Below are positions 1 through 14,000 of a DNA stretch of 64,000 nucleotides, piece after piece. How positions within the stretch are numbered: the stretch's first letter is position 1; each line of letters starts with the position of its first letter. Source of the DNA: Cryptomeria japonica (taxonomy: Eukaryota; Streptophyta; Pinopsida; Cupressales; Cupressaceae). A model generated the notes under the pieces. That model ran no database searches. It saw only the letters and a list, made by a program, of their open reading frames with translations, and was not told the origin of the DNA. The stretch lies in NCBI RefSeq assembly GCF_030272615.1, contig NC_081414.1:909235009-909299008 (forward strand), written 5' to 3'. The translations under genes and the position numbers were made by a program.

Positions 1-387
1 TTCGTGTATATCTTATAACCATTCGATTCCATGAGATGAAGGCCGTCTCTTTGGAGCATTCTTGTAAAACCACTCACATTCTTTCACTTTCGTCGTACTA
101 CATTAAACAGTTTAAACACTTGCACTGAAAGATGGCGGCTGGTTTAATCAGCACATTCTAAGTTTTGATCATGTTTAGCTGATTTAGGTGGGATCCAGTC
201 ATAATCCATCTGCCTGTTAGAGTCAACTTTGAGTATCTAACACTTTTAAGCCTTAAAAGTATAAGCTTAATGTGGATCTCTCAGTCAAATTTGCAGCATT
301 TTCAAACTAAGAAATAGGAGCTGAGGCAAGCATTTGATATCGAAGATGTTGCTCGTTGATTCTTTCACATACTTGTTCTATGTCGTC
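1..387. other. Unassigned AT-rich sequence
   Basis: No coding region, RNA gene or repeat family is recognised here. The last ~75 bases (about 310-387) belong to a block that recurs inverted at about 3235-3400. Confidence 0.5.
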
Positions 388-660
388 AATCTCTTTCTTT
401 TTCCTATGCCCACCTGCATGCCGAATCTGTAGATCAGATGCAGCTTTCGCTGCTCTCTGATTTTTTTGTCTATTCTATAGCTCTGTATTCCTCACATCTA
501 TCTCATCAATCTCTTTCTTTTTCCTATGCCCACCTGCATGCCGAATCTGTAGATCAGATGCAGCTTTTGCTGTTCTCTGATTTTTCTGTATATTCAATAC
601 CTCTGTATTCCTCACATCTATCCAATCAATATTCAATAGCTCTGTATTCCTCACATCTAT
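388..660. repeat. 120-bp tandem duplication plus 39-bp tandem repeat
   Basis: Bases 388-507 are repeated with few changes at 508-627; both copies contain ccgaatctgtagatcagatg at the same offset. The tail of the second copy (ctctgtattcctcacatc and flanks) is repeated once more with a 39-bp period up to about 660. Both periods are multiples of three and an 88-codon frame (438-704, +) stays open through them, but its product matches nothing I recognise, so this is annotated as a repeat and not as a gene. Confidence 0.85.
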
Positions 661-3234
661 CCAATCAATATTGTGAATTCTGTTGTTTTAACTTATATTC
701 TTAAGAATGGAAGTTCTAAGGCGAGCATACATTGGAAGCTTCTCAATATATTTTACCGCTTCCTCATCGTCTTCATGTTGTGTTTGCTAAGCGAAAAAAT
801 TGCTGCTTCTCTCAAACAGCCTGGAGCACTTCCCTGTCGCAGGCTGCCTGTCCATTCCGGTGGCTATCTTCTGTTTTTGAATAAATCAGGTTTTTGTGGC
901 ATCAACAGTCATTGATTCTAGGGATGGATTTGTAGTTTAACTTTTTGTATGGATCACTATTAAATCGGCGCTTGGCCATTTGGTATATAATGGCTTAGGG
1001 CTTTGAACTGTTTAGAATTTGATCATACTTTCTATTAATCTAGTGTGTATATCTATTTCTAGATATAGAAAAAGACATGAAATTATTCATTTAAATGGTT
1101 TTTAGTTTGGCTTCATGATATTGAACAATCTAGATTTAAATCTTATATATGTTTGATTATATTGTAAATGATTTTAAGTTTATTCCATACATTTGTTTAA
1201 GGTTTAATATCAAATTTAGGTCATATTTGCAAATAGTTGATATTAGAAGCACAAATTTACGTAATTATCAAGATTAAGGAGTATCCATTGCAGCATAGTC
1301 ACTTTCGACGTGATCTCATTCAACCTACAATTGACTTAAGCATATTTTATATATGATATTTTGAGATAAATTTCTTAATAAATACTTATAAATAGTTTAC
1401 ATGCATAATCAAATTTAATCATATACAATTTTCTAGCACATTGTAAACTTGCACATCACTACCCACTCGTTTTCCATCCAAATTGATCTTATGAGAAATA
1501 ATTTTTAAAAACAAAATTATCTTTATATTGAAACAATTTTTCCATTAAGATTTTTGAAGGATAAATTTCAAATATAAATATGATAAGTAAAATTTTATTC
1601 ATCAATTCTAATTTATACTAATTAGATGCCAAGATTAATGTTTATTCTTATGATTATTGACACTACATTATAGATTTCTCTTATGTAAACTCTTACATGA
1701 AAAAAATTGAAATATAAATCAATTGACGACGTATTATCAATTAATATTAAAGAAAAATATTTCTACCAAATTTGAGTAATTAGTTTTAGGTGATGGGGAT
1801 CTAGACTTTCTCCTTGTCTAAACTTTAGTAATCAAGTAAATAATGATCATCCCACTTCACTACTCCCTCAAAGACACTAACTTTATACATTTATAATCTC
1901 AATTTGGGTGTCAACCAAATCATTAGATAGGAGATATTTTTTTGAAAAATGCATTACTTGTGTGATTGATTGCCAACAATTGAACCACCACGAAATTGAA
2001 ATAGAAAAATATTACATTTCAATTAAAAAATGGTGTGTAAGTTTAAAGGGAAAATATTGATGGGACCATGAAATTGAGTGTGGTTGACCATGAGCTCTAT
2101 ATCTTCTTGATTACAATATCTTCTAATTAAGAAAAAGTATTTCTTATATTTCTTATCCATGACTTTGTACTTTCTTCTCCTAATAACGTGTTCAATGCTT
2201 CCTTCAATAAGATTTTAGTTCTAGTTGTTGTCAACCCTACTCAAAATTGTACAAGTATTTTAGAATAATTTTCAAATTTTTATACTAGTTTGTTCAATAG
2301 AAGTGTTTGGATTCAATTGTGTAAGTCTTTTACAATGATGTTTTAGATCCCATTTAATGATCCATCATTAGGATAAGGAGTGAAATAAGAGTTGAATTGA
2401 AAACTTAGCTCCATAAATAGGTCGTAATCACAGTATAGTGAAGAGGAGGCACATCAAAATAAAGGGAACCGAGAAAAATTAAAATGAAATTAAATATGTC
2501 ATAATGTCAGCATTCATAGGAGGTGTCAAAAATTATAAGTACTAATTTGGAATGATTCCCAAATTTTTGTAATGGTTTAGTTGAAAAAAAATTTGTTTGC
2601 ATGTAAGGTTGAAGGTCCATATTATTAAATATAATGCCACAATATTAATATATATGAAAGATGCAATAAATAGTAATTTTAGACTCTTAACTTAGAAAAT
2701 AATTTTTACACCTAATATTTTAATAATGATATTAAATATGGATGTCAAAATTGAATTTAAATGAAAAATTAGATGTATAATCAAACAATATTACATAAAC
2801 TCAAAAAAGAATTACACAATCAAATTAAAAATTTAACTTTTAATTTTTTTAATTTATTTACATTTAATTTTTTTTTTATTTCATTCTAACCTAGGTAAAG
2901 AACTAAATTTGTAATCCAATTCACTTCCACTCACACTCATCTTAAAAATGACAGAAAAAACTTATAAAAAGAAAAAACATATAAAATGGACTACTATAAA
3001 AATTTGAAAATCATTGAAAAATGAAGAGTTCGCTAATACTATGCCTCTCCCTTTGTGGAAGCACGAGCCCAAAGCATCTTAAACATTGGACACGCCGGTG
3101 GAAGATAAGGTCAAGATGGTGGATAAGGAATACCAAATATAAAGACAACAAGAATATACCAAATTGGGTGACAGATAAATAGATAAGATGTACTTGATAA
3201 ACTGGACGAATCAAAATAAAAATCAGAGAACAGA
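661..3234. other. Unassigned AT-rich intergenic sequence
   Basis: About 2.6 kb lying between the two inverted copies of the 310-460 block. Only short chance frames are present. No domain, LTR boundary or RNA gene was recognised. Confidence 0.5.
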
Positions 3235-3420
3235 AAAATCTGTATCTGATCTACAGTTTTGGCATGCAGGTGGGCATAGGAAAAAGAAAGAGATTGTTGG
3301 GAACTTGGGAGGCAGAGGTGACCTTAGACGACATAGAACAAGTATGTAAATGAATGTTCAATGAGCAACATTTTCGATATCAAATGCTTGTCTCAATATT
3401 TCAGTGTGATTATATTAAGA
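3235..3420. repeat. Inverted single copy of the 310-460 block
   Basis: The reverse complement of this stretch matches about 310-460: it contains aagcatttgatatcga, acttgttctatgtcgtc and tcctatgcccacctgcatgc in the same order. It carries about 30 extra bases between the second and third of these blocks, and it has only one copy of the unit that is tandemly duplicated at the left site. Confidence 0.8.
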
Positions 3421-5063
3421 ATACATTTCTAGACTTAAAAATGTTAAACACTGAGAATTTATTAACATATTTTAGATTTAATATTTTGCTTAATGTGTAT
3501 GATTTAGAACTGACCGACATTTAATTATCGAACAAAGAAGATACAAATTTGAAAAGAGCATAATTGTCTGACTGATCATGGACTACTGAGACCACCATAG
3601 TACTGACAAATGATGATGGGAATAGGGTGCAGGAAGCGATGTACATTGATTCAACATAGCATAATACCATTGATGCATATGGTGCATCCAACAACGGGCT
3701 TTGTTAATGGTAAACGGCATGCAGACAGATTATGGCTTTTATGAATTATGAAACGAAATAATTTGTTGTTTTTTAAATGAATCATCAAGAATTAGAGTTT
3801 ATTAATAGCTAACTTAGGTTGAGATAAAAAAACTTGAAATGTGTTGAATTTCTTTAGAGTTATTAATTTATATTAGAAATTCTTTGAAAAAAGGTCTTTT
3901 TTTCAAAGACTCTATTTATACATGTGTCAAGATTAAATGAGAGAAAAAGTAGTTGGAAAGAAGTATAGTAGAGATCTTACCTAACATTTTGGGGTAAACA
4001 AAATAATAGTGCAATTGTGTAAGAGTTACTATTGGTCAAAGATGAGTGAAAATGTGAATTATATTGTGTAGAGTTGCAAAGTTTGATAGATTGACAAAGT
4101 GAAGAGTTAGTATATAGGTTTATGTTATCATTATTATTGTAGAGATGTTGAGAAGACATGACAACATATTTCATTACTAGGTTGTGAAGGATTTGATGAT
4201 GTTATGAATTTACCTTTATTCAAATCACTAATTCAATGATATCAAAAATATAAATAATTAAATTAGTACATTCATGTTTCATATACATTCTTACCATTAT
4301 AAATAAGAAATAAGTGGTAACATGTCTTTCTTTTGTAAAAAAAGAGTATCATATGCTAAACACTATATAACCCATTACATTGAAAATCATATAAATGAAA
4401 CACTTTCTCCATATATGAAAGAAATATATAGATCATTTTGAGAGATTATGGTTGTAATTGAATATCAAAATTAAGAGCATAATCTTAATGTTTAATACTT
4501 ATTATTTTGGAACATCAATGGTGGTGTCTTTAATAAACAAATTATGTTGCATACAATACCATTAGAGTTGTTTTATGAGTTATGATATAAGGAGATTGTC
4601 TTGACATTATATTTAATTTCAGTAAAATTGTTATGATTAAGAATTTTGATCATATCTTTGATGAGATTATGAGTTTATTATATTTACCATACAATAATGT
4701 TTAAGATGAAACGTCAAATGTGACTATTAATATGTAGTTTTCACACATGATACTATTACTGTACCTATTTTCTTCTTATAGGAAAATATAAAAAAATCTT
4801 ATAGAAATTAATAGACAAACTTTGAGAATACTTAATGATCCAAGTAGTGTATATGGAAATTACCTAATACCATACCAACAATGTAAAAACACTCTGTATG
4901 AGCCATAATGTGAAACAATAATGAAAGTGTGAAAAGGCATGACACACTTTCCATATTAAAACACTAACCCAAACTACATAATTTAACAAAATCAAAATTT
5001 AGATTCCATGGAATTTTTGGTGAGTAGGTGACCATTTATAGAATAGAAGAACATTTGTGTATG

Positions 5064-5411
5064 TGTAAAATGTGCACTTGAACCTGCAAAAGAGAGTACA
5101 TATCTACCTAGAAAGATTAAAAAAACCTTGCAAATAAATATATAGAGGAAGAAACTGAGCTGCAAATAAAATAAAATTATGTCTTAACCATTAACAAATC
5201 TATAAAGATGCATAAATTACAAAAAGAACAACCACAAAAAATCTGAAATGTAGAGGAAACATAGAAAGATCTGAAGAGACATTGAGAGTAAACACATAAT
5301 CCTCTTTGGTTAGCTTAGCATAAAAAAGAGCATGCAACAATTATCCATAAATCACGGAAAATAGCAACACTTATGTTCAGTTGTTTTGAGTAAAAGTTGC
5401 ATGAGCTAACA
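5064..5411 (-). repeat. 3' LTR of the gag-only element
   Basis: It is parallel to 6791-7114 over its full length: both contain gcaaaagagagta, atgcataaattacaaa and aaagttgcatg in order. On the minus strand it follows a purine tract (aaggagggg) and starts TGTTAG. Confidence 0.75.
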
Positions 5412-6790
5412 CCCCTCCTTAAGTGTAACTAAGGAGAAAAGCCTAGTGAAATGAAAGAGGAAAGAGGGAAAACCTATTGGATAAAAATCTGCCATCAAAA
5501 TTTACACTAACTTTGAATGTTAGCTACTATGTTTTAGTGTTTCACAAAAAGTAAAAAGGAAGAGATGATGTATCCTTCCATAATGTGTATTCAATGGTAG
5601 ATGCTCGAAACTAGATGTAGAAGATGGTCCACAATTGTCGAACAACATTCATCCCCTTAGGAGGAAACAAAACCAAAGGTGTATGCAAGATATCTTCCCA
5701 TTCCTGAAAGGAATATTTTGGAAGAAAATTCAAAGTAAATGATGTCTTCAAACTCTGTTCACTAGTCTCGATGTCGATGCTGAAATTTGTCATAATCACA
5801 TCAAGCATTCTAAGCCCCACTGTTGCAAATGACAATCTAGAATATCCTAGAAACCAAAGTAGAACATAATCAAAAGACTCAAGCACGTCTTCTAAATGAA
5901 AAGAGATCTCCTCAAAATATTGTGCCAATGTATCCACACTCATATCAAACTATGAGAAATGATAATGTAAAAAATGAGGAAGTAGATTGAAATGTTTCCT
6001 CATAACAATTGAACAACAATCATCCTCATTGAAGAGAAGATGTATGCAATCAATAGTGTCATCTAGATATGAAATGAGGGACTCTACAAACAAACAAGAG
6101 ATGTTTTGTAGAAATTGGTCCCAATGAACTGAATCTAGAAGACATAAATGACCCTATCACAAAGAATCATTGGAAGATTTCAATGAAGCAAATCAGAACT
6201 CTAAAGAAGCAACAAGTGTAGTGGGGTTATCAATAAATTGATCATCCTAGAAGCATGCACGTCCACAAAGGATGGGGCAATAGAAGTCTCGGTATCATCC
6301 AAAGAAACTTTTAGATGAAGATCCAATGTCTCCATACAATTATTGGATAATGCTCCAAGGAGTGAGAGGGCACTCGATGAGCTATATGTGATGTAGATTA
6401 TCTTCAAAAATAGTAATGCATATTAGTACATAGACCATGTCATTACTGTTAAGCCATGCATTCTTCCATTCATAGTCACTTGGCTTAGGAATGAGCTCAA
6501 GGAGATAGGTTAGTACATCCTACTCAAGGCAATGATTCTTTATCCCTTGTTTCCAAGACAAATAGTTCTCTAAAGTTAGTTTGACAATAGAAAGATGAAA
6601 ATAATTATTAAGAAACATGTTTACCCTCCCATAAATGAAACTTTATCTCAGTTTGTAATTACACAAAAAAAACATTAAAAAACACACCAAGACAACAGTA
6701 ATTTAATTTTTTTAATAACTCTAATTTACAATACGAACAAAAGAGTGTTTGTGCTCATTCTTCTTTTAACTCCTATGTGCTGTGATACCA

Positions 6791-7114
6791 TGTAAAATTT
6801 ATAGCAGGCAAAAGAGAGTATGGATCTATTTAGAAAAGAGACTAAAAAGGTAGAGGAAGACAACAGAGCTGCGAATAAAATGAAATTCTAAATTAACTAT
6901 TAACAAATATGTAAAGATGCATAAATTACAAAGAGAACAACTGCAGAAAACATGAATTGCGGAGGAAACGAAAGAAGCTCGGAAGAGACGTTAAGAGTAA
7001 GCACGCAGTCCTCTTTAGTTAGTTTAGCATAAAAGGAGCATGCACTATTTATCCGTAAATTACGAAGAGTAGCAACAGTTAAGTTGAGTTGACTAAAAGT
7101 TGCATGCGTTAATA
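6791..7114 (-). repeat. 5' LTR of the gag-only element
   Basis: Direct repeat of 5064-5411. On the minus strand it ends ...ttttaca immediately before the tRNA-Met-type primer-binding site. Its terminal TG has decayed to TA. The many differences from the other LTR suggest an old insertion. Confidence 0.75.
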
Positions 7115-7628
7115 GTTTGTTCAAGTAAAGTGGTAAGGTTTGTCAATGGGGATTTAAAATGAGAAAAATGTTGTAAGGCAAGATAGAAAATCAAAGGAAA
7201 AAGTATAAAGGAGAAAAGATGTCTGTTTTAAAAAGCTATATACATTGTGCTGTTTCATCGATTCTTATTCATGATTTTTATTTTGAGCCTCTGGTTTTTA
7301 TTAAAATATACATCATATCGTATATGCTATCCAAAATTTTACTGAATCTCTCATACATTTTCAGCGTAAAAAGGACTTCAATAAACACATCAATCAAGAG
7401 GCATCAATTAAGAAAGTTTGCTTGAACTATACAACATATCCAACAAGCATTTATTTTAAAAATTGGGAAGTTGCATTGTGCTTGGTAGAATTTGTTCATA
7501 GCGAGCAAACAATGTTTAATGATGAATAAACAGTAATACATATGAATAGTTTTTTAATAAATTCATATAGGATATGGGAAGTATCTCGTTAATAAGAAAA
7601 GTAGTTTGAGATTCAGAAAGAAATTCAT

Positions 7629-8012
7629 TTAGAAGTCAGTGATCTCCTTTTCAGAAAAGTATTTACCTGAAGGTCCACCAGGAGGAAGCAAAGATAAATT
7701 AACTACATTTTCAGCACCTTCACTTGGTGATAGGTCTCCTGTGCCATATGTCATTTCAGTTTTAACGTATCCAGGATGAATGCAATTTGCGTAAGCCTTA
7801 TCAGAAAGCTCACGGGCTAAGAGACGGGTGTATGCGTTCAAACAAATCTTTGACATTTTGTAAGCAGAAAATGGGGCTGGCCATCCTTTCTCTTCCATGT
7901 TTTTCTTTTGCTTGACATCTTCAGAAAATTGGCTTAATATGGAATCAAGAAAGTCCTCACTAACAATATCCATGTCATCGAGTTGCTTTTGTAGCACTGG
8001 ATTTGGCATCAT
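7629..8012 (-). CDS. SDR exon 5 (YxxxK active site and C-terminus)
   Basis: Follows ttttcacag|ATGATG and ends EITDF-TAA. It encodes the pre-Tyr insertion, YKMSK and the C-terminal segment with the family-typical [11 protein letters not shown]. Its copy at 33050-33433 has exactly the same length but two nonsense codons. Confidence 0.92.
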   Translation of the reverse strand: MMPNPVLQKQLDDMDIVSEDFLDSILSQFSEDVKQKKNMEEKGWPAPFSAYKMSKICLNAYTRLLARELSDKAYANCIHPGYVKTEMTYGTGDLSPSEGAENVVNLSLLPPGGPSGKYFSEKEITDF

Positions 8013-11000
8013 CTGTGAAAACATTTGTAAACATATATATAGTGTATTCACTCTTTATATGATTGAAATCTTTATCTTGAGCACAGTAAAAAGAAATTAA
8101 ATTACCTTGAGAAGCCCATATATAGAGGAGACATTAACAATTCGTGGCCGGCCAAATGATTCCCTGAATAATGATATCAAGCTGTTCACAACTCTCTTTG
8201 TACCATAATAATTTATGTCAATACATGTTGTTGCACTTTCGTGATCATACACAGAAGTTTCATTCGATGTTCCATAGACCTGCAATAATGAAGGAATATT
8301 GAATAAATTGAATAAGAACAGTACTCAAATGCAATTTAAATGTTAAGAATAGTTTGTGTACTCCTTCAACACATCTCACAAATAATATGGCATATCCCTT
8401 ACATCAAATGAGTGAGATACATAAATGTAATTAATTATATTTTTAAATATAAAATAGAATCAAATCTCAAAATCATGTAAATAAAAGATAAGAGTTCATC
8501 CACTCTCATAAAAGGAAGTAATTGTATAAAATAACATTGCCCCTCCAAAACGGATTACATTTCCCCAGATCTACCAAAGCCCTTACCTTCTACTCTAGAA
8601 GGCAAAAGGTCATTGTCTAAGTTGATGATGTTGCTTCTTGTTCTCAAAATGTTCTCTCCATGTTTTTGGAGTTGTTCTAAGAACACTTTTGGGGTTGTTC
8701 TCGCTTCTCGAGGGAATGGTGAGTTGGCTGATTCTTCTCCCCATCATGTTTTGGAGAAAGATTCTAGGAGTGTACGTATGGAAGTTTCATCTGAGGCTAT
8801 GATTGACAGTCAAATGATTGTGTTGTCGGATTTTGAGGAGGTAGTTGTTGTTTCTTCACCTCATGCTTGATGAGCTTGTGTATATCCCATGAGTCTCCAC
8901 TAGGAATGTGCTGGAAGATCAAAATTCAAATTAATATTCCAAACACTTTTAGTGAAGAATCTTTTGCTCATCTTTTGAAGTCTCTTATTGGGAAATTCTA
9001 TTGTAATTGTCTCAATATAGACTTGGTCAGAAGATGGGTGCTCTGAAGTTGGAATCTCTTTGATGTGGTTGAGATAACATCAATGCTGAATGATTTTTTT
9101 TCTTTATTTTTTGTTTATAAGAAAGAATGGTTTATGTCTTCAACAATGAAAAATTTCCTCTTTAAATTTCTAGTTTGGGTTAGTCTTCATGGCCTACCTT
9201 TGAAATTTTGGAGTGAAAAGATATTTAGAATTGTTGTCAATTCATCTGAGCATTTTGGTGCCATTGCTAAGATCACTAAATTCAAGAAATGACTGCTATA
9301 TTGTAAAATTTATGTGTTTTTAAAGAAAACCAAGTGCTCCCTACTTAGATTTTCTTATCTTCTAAATGTGGAGTTTAGGTACATAAAATAAAATATGAAG
9401 ATTCTCCAATCCTTTACCATTCTTGTGGGAAAGTGGGGCATACTTCTACTACTTGTAAGAAAAATCACTAGAGGTATAAATATGGCCACCACCATCTTTA
9501 ATGGAAATCTTATAATTATGTTGCACAATTTGACCCTACTAAAGCTTAACAAATAAGTTTTAAATCAAAACACATATTGTGTGGTAATATTTGTTGTGTT
9601 AAATATCATATTATTGCAATCAAGAAGGATGCTTGAATAGACCATGTACCCAAGCTATGTGCATTACCATTAAATGTCATATTGAAATCTGGATTAGCAT
9701 TGATATTCGAAAGAAATGTTTCACATTTTGATTATTCCATATAGTACTAGTGTGTCTCTATCTAAAGTCCAAGATCAATGTGTTTGATTTAATTGAAGTT
9801 ATTTAACAAAGTTTAATTTCCTTCAACAGCTTTTCATGATGGATTCATTTTGTTTTCTTTCATAAATCCATGTTCATCCATAGAGATAGCATAATCATAA
9901 CTTGGAGCACTAAAAGAACCTCCTACCATGTGACGAAAGTTGATTCCTTCATGATACACAATATTTCTACAATGAATCCACTTTCGTCAACGGGGCATCC
10001 AACACTCAATGCTAGATTTTCTGCTGGCCTATATAGAATTGCATTAAGAAACGATTAGAAACCACCTAACATACTGTTCGTTCTTTTGATCTATAATGGC
10101 CTATACAGCATTGCATTAGGAAACGATTTGAAACCACCCAACATATTGTTTCTTTTTGGGTTTATAATGCAGATTTATTATTAGAATTGGGAACAAAGCC
10201 ATAACGATATGGCAATTTCCTTGTATGACAAGAACAAATTTTGGGTCAATCTTTCTTGTCATACTATCATTATTTTTTGGATGTGTTTAACCTGGTTCTA
10301 AAATCGTACTACCGTACAACTAATAATTTTTGTGTTATGTGGATACAAAAATTGCAGAATACTTACAGAATGACTGCAAGGTTTAGCAGAAATGTTGCGG
10401 GCATTGTCCCCCAATATAATATATCACAAAAGTTACAGATTTGCGACAGAATGTTTTTGAAACCAGAATAGCTAAGACATTATTTTTCTTTACAGGTAGA
10501 GACCCCGTATAGGTGAGTTGGTGATTAGTACTCTTAGAAGAGTTTACAAGATCCTTACCTATGATAGGCAAGGAACAGTGTAGTTTTTCTTCCTCGACAT
10601 TTTAGGTGCCTTTCACAAATCATAACTATTGTAATCTGAAGCGAACTCTTCCACTAATGTTTAAAATGCAATCCACAACTTCACAACAACTAAGGTTTTA
10701 AACTTGTGCTTTTAATAAGTTTTATTAGTTTGAACGTGGACTTTGTCGACGTTTAAGATGCTATTCATAAATTCACAAAAATCACAACTAGTATAGTTTA
10801 AACATGTCTTTTTCCCAAAAACGGTTATCCACTCTAAAAATTATTTCCCCAATTCCTGGATTCTTAGGAAGTTCAATTTCATTACCATATCATGCCATTA
10901 TAATTTGTGACATTTTCACCTTGAGATAACAGCTTATTCACTTTATCAACACTGCAATATGTTATGTTGCATTGCCACATTTAACATGCAACCAAGATAA

Positions 11001-14000
11001 ACAAACCGGAATTTTCTTTTCATTATACTTTGATAAATATCCATCCCCTGTTTCAGAGATCTGATTTTGGGACAAACACGAGATGATGCCAGAAACAATT
11101 GTGAGTTGGACGTTAAACCTATAACAAAAACCATTTAATTATGCTTTGATAGAAGCCCATAGTTGTTTTAGATATCCACTTTTGACATGGGTTGATGTTT
11201 TAAACAAAACAACAAACGTTGCAAAGTTTGGCTTTATGCATACCATTTGCATTTGCTGGAAACTTTCTAAAGTTGTTTCAACAAATTGATTTTGTGTACA
11301 TCCTAAAATCGCTACACTCCGAGATGAGATTTCTTCAAGACATTCTATCAAACAGTTCACACACTTTGTGTATGCTTTCACATTCCACATGCATGTCTAC
11401 CAAGCATTTCCAATTAAAAAATATGACAAGGATCCCAATTTGTTATGTTTTTGTGGATGTCCATACCCTATTTGTTCGATGCTATTTTGGTGCAATTCGT
11501 GGAGTGCTGCTAAAGTCTGCATAAATCACCCTTATGCCTGCCTAGTGCATTTTCTCTAAAACTTACTATGGCACCTTCAACAAATCCATTACGTGCATAT
11601 CCTGTGAGCATTCCATTCTGTTTGACCACAAATCTGTGACGCATTTTGTCGAACAGTTAGCGCACCTGGTTTATGCCTCACATCTTGATGTAGGAGCACA
11701 TACAGGTATAAGGGCAATTTTCTATTATCCTCCAAAAAAAAAATATTTTCTTGTTTCATGACTTAGGAGGTATAGAATAGTCAAAAGTTTGAAATGATAG
11801 AAAATAATCATCTGTTATTTCTATCAAGTTGATTTATATGGATATGTGTGGACATGAAAACTAACTTCAATGAGCAAAATTGAAAGATAAAGTGAATGGT
11901 GAAAGAAACATATCATGCACTGTTTGGAAGATATTAAATTTTTTGTCTCAAGATTTTTTTTTTATAAGAGTCAAAATGGTTGCTCCATCACTTTCTGTTT
12001 CAACAGTTCAAAGCTCTTTTGTGCTATGGATGTCCACTTGAACTCCTTTTGGCTTGCCACTATTATAGGTGCACACATAGTACTAAAATTTATGATGAAC
12101 TTCCAGTAAAAACTTGCCAAGCCATGAAAAGATATTACCTCTTCAACATTTGCCCGTTTAGGCCATCCTGCAATTGCTCTCACCTTCTTTGGATCAATCT
12201 TCAACCCATCCACACATATCACAAATCCCAAATAGACCAATTCATTCTTCATGAAACTACACTTCTTGAGGTTGAACAACAACTTTTCTTTCCTCAACTG
12301 CTATAATGCTTGTCTGATGTGTTAAACATGTTCTTCCCTTGTTTTGCTAAAAAATAGAACGTTGTTTGAATAAACAATCAGGAACTTACCTAGGAACTCC
12401 TTCAAAAGTTCATTCATTGGTTCCATGAACTTCCTAGGTGCATTAGCGAATCCAAAAGCCATGACCAATCACTCATACAATCCTTAATTCCTAATGAATG
12501 TAGTCTTCCACTTTTCTACTTCCCAAAGCCGGATCTCATGGTACCTACACTTGATATCTATCTTAGTGAAGTATCTTGCACCACTCAAATAGTCCATTAC
12601 GTCATCCATCATCAGTAAAGAAAACTACTACTTTACTACAATCTTGTTGATGATGTTTGAGTTGGTGCACATCCTCCATTCTCCACCTTTCTTTGGTGTT
12701 GAGATAATAGTTAGTGCATGTGGACTTGGGCTCTCATAGATTAATTCGTTCTCCAACAACTCACGAACTTGTCTACTCAACTACACATTCTCCACTAATG
12801 TCATCAAGTGTGCCACTTTGTTAGGAAAGTTTTTTCCTGGTTGTTGGCATTATGGATGTATTGATTATGTGTTGCATTGATGTTTTGTCATTGATGTCAA
12901 CACTAGCTAATATGGTTAGTTACCGGCACCAGCAGACAAGTTTTGGGTACCGGCAAAAGATCTAGTGTTACCGGCAGATGAGAATATCTGTTGGACACTT
13001 ACGGTATGTTTGGATCTATGGGATATGTTTGATTTCATGTGGTACGTGTGCTCCTGGAGCATGTCTTGGTCAATTGGTATGGACTTGGTAATTGGATGCT
13101 ATCATACACTCTGGTAAACCCTTACCGGCATTGGTTCAAGCCTTTACCAACAGAGCTTTCACTGAGGAATCTTGACAGGATGTATAAGTGGTGTTGGTGC
13201 AGCTTCTAGATGGATTTCAAGATGCTAAAGAAGTATTTTGATCATGTTTCAACTGCTTGAAGACATTGCTTTGGCGTGGTGGACCCAAAATAGGTTTGGT
13301 ACCTATCTAGGTTATGGACCGGTATCATGATAACGTGTTCTCTACATGTTACTGAGATGTTTTATCGATTGGTTATTGTTGTTTTGGTCTTGAGCCGACA
13401 TGGCATATCATTGTAAATGGATTTATGTATTGATCTTACTGTAATATCTTTTAGGTGGCCGACCTAACTGGTTTAGGCCTTATGGTCTGAATAAATAAGA
13501 GGTAGAAACTCTTTGTAAAGTATCATGGTTATTGGAAAGGTCATGGTCAAGGATTGTAATGTGCAAATATTCTAATATCATTCAGGCAGAGGATGTGGTC
13601 GATCATTGGTGATCAAATTGGGATTAAGGAAAAGGATTTAGTCCTCCGGTATTGAGCTTAACCGAGACTGTAATCAGGCATGATAGATGCTATCTCTAGT
13701 AGTTCACTCTATTGGATTGTTGTCCATATATCTTGAGAAGGTTGTAGCCTCTCTGTAGTCAGTGAGACTCTTTTTGTAATGAGCAGTACGCTCTAGGCAG
13801 TGTGTCTTCCTGCATGTCCAGGCCCCTCATTGTAACAGATACTTTTTGTAGAAGTATCATCTGACTGTGGGTAGGCTTCCCACCGTGGTTTATCCCTTTC
13901 TGGGTTTTCCACGTACAAATTATGGTGTTATGTGGTATGGTGTTTATTTGTTAAGTTTCGGTGTTTACCGGTACCTGTTTCTGCTTTATCGGTACTTAAT

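Larger units (their letters stand above)
5064..7114 (-). mobile_element. Short non-autonomous copia-type LTR element with gag only (TR-GAG-like)
   Basis: Two direct LTRs, 5064-5411 and 6791-7114, flank an internal region of only about 1.4 kb. On the minus strand a primer-binding site (tggtatcacagca) directly follows the 5' LTR (6778-6790), and a purine-rich tract precedes the 3' LTR. Flanking pentamers gtatg and gtttg are a probable target-site duplication with one mismatch. The internal region encodes a broken copia gag start (about 6640-6420) with the family pattern NYLSWK...YLL...W, interrupted by stop codons. No protease, integrase, RT or RNase H is present, so movement would have needed proteins from another copia element. 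The homologous site in the right arm is empty. Confidence 0.75.
3756..8069. repeat. Left arm of an inverted segmental duplication (SDR 3' end)
   Basis: Read on the minus strand, this segment matches 32962-35697 read on the plus strand. Shared landmarks are the end of SDR intron 4, the whole last SDR exon, its downstream flank, an anchor around attccatggaat, a frame ending in LPQNVR, and a block containing aaattcaacacatttcaag. The left arm is longer because a gag-only LTR element (5064-7114) sits inside it. Outer limits are set where I could no longer follow the similarity and may be off by tens of bases. Confidence 0.8.

Noticed and set aside
438-704. 88-codon plus-strand frame through the tandem repeats
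   Set aside because: It is open mainly because the repeat periods are multiples of three; no family match and no gene context.
11219-11559. Plus-strand frames of 63-101 codons
   Set aside because: Shadows of the minus-strand PPR pseudogene; no known family.
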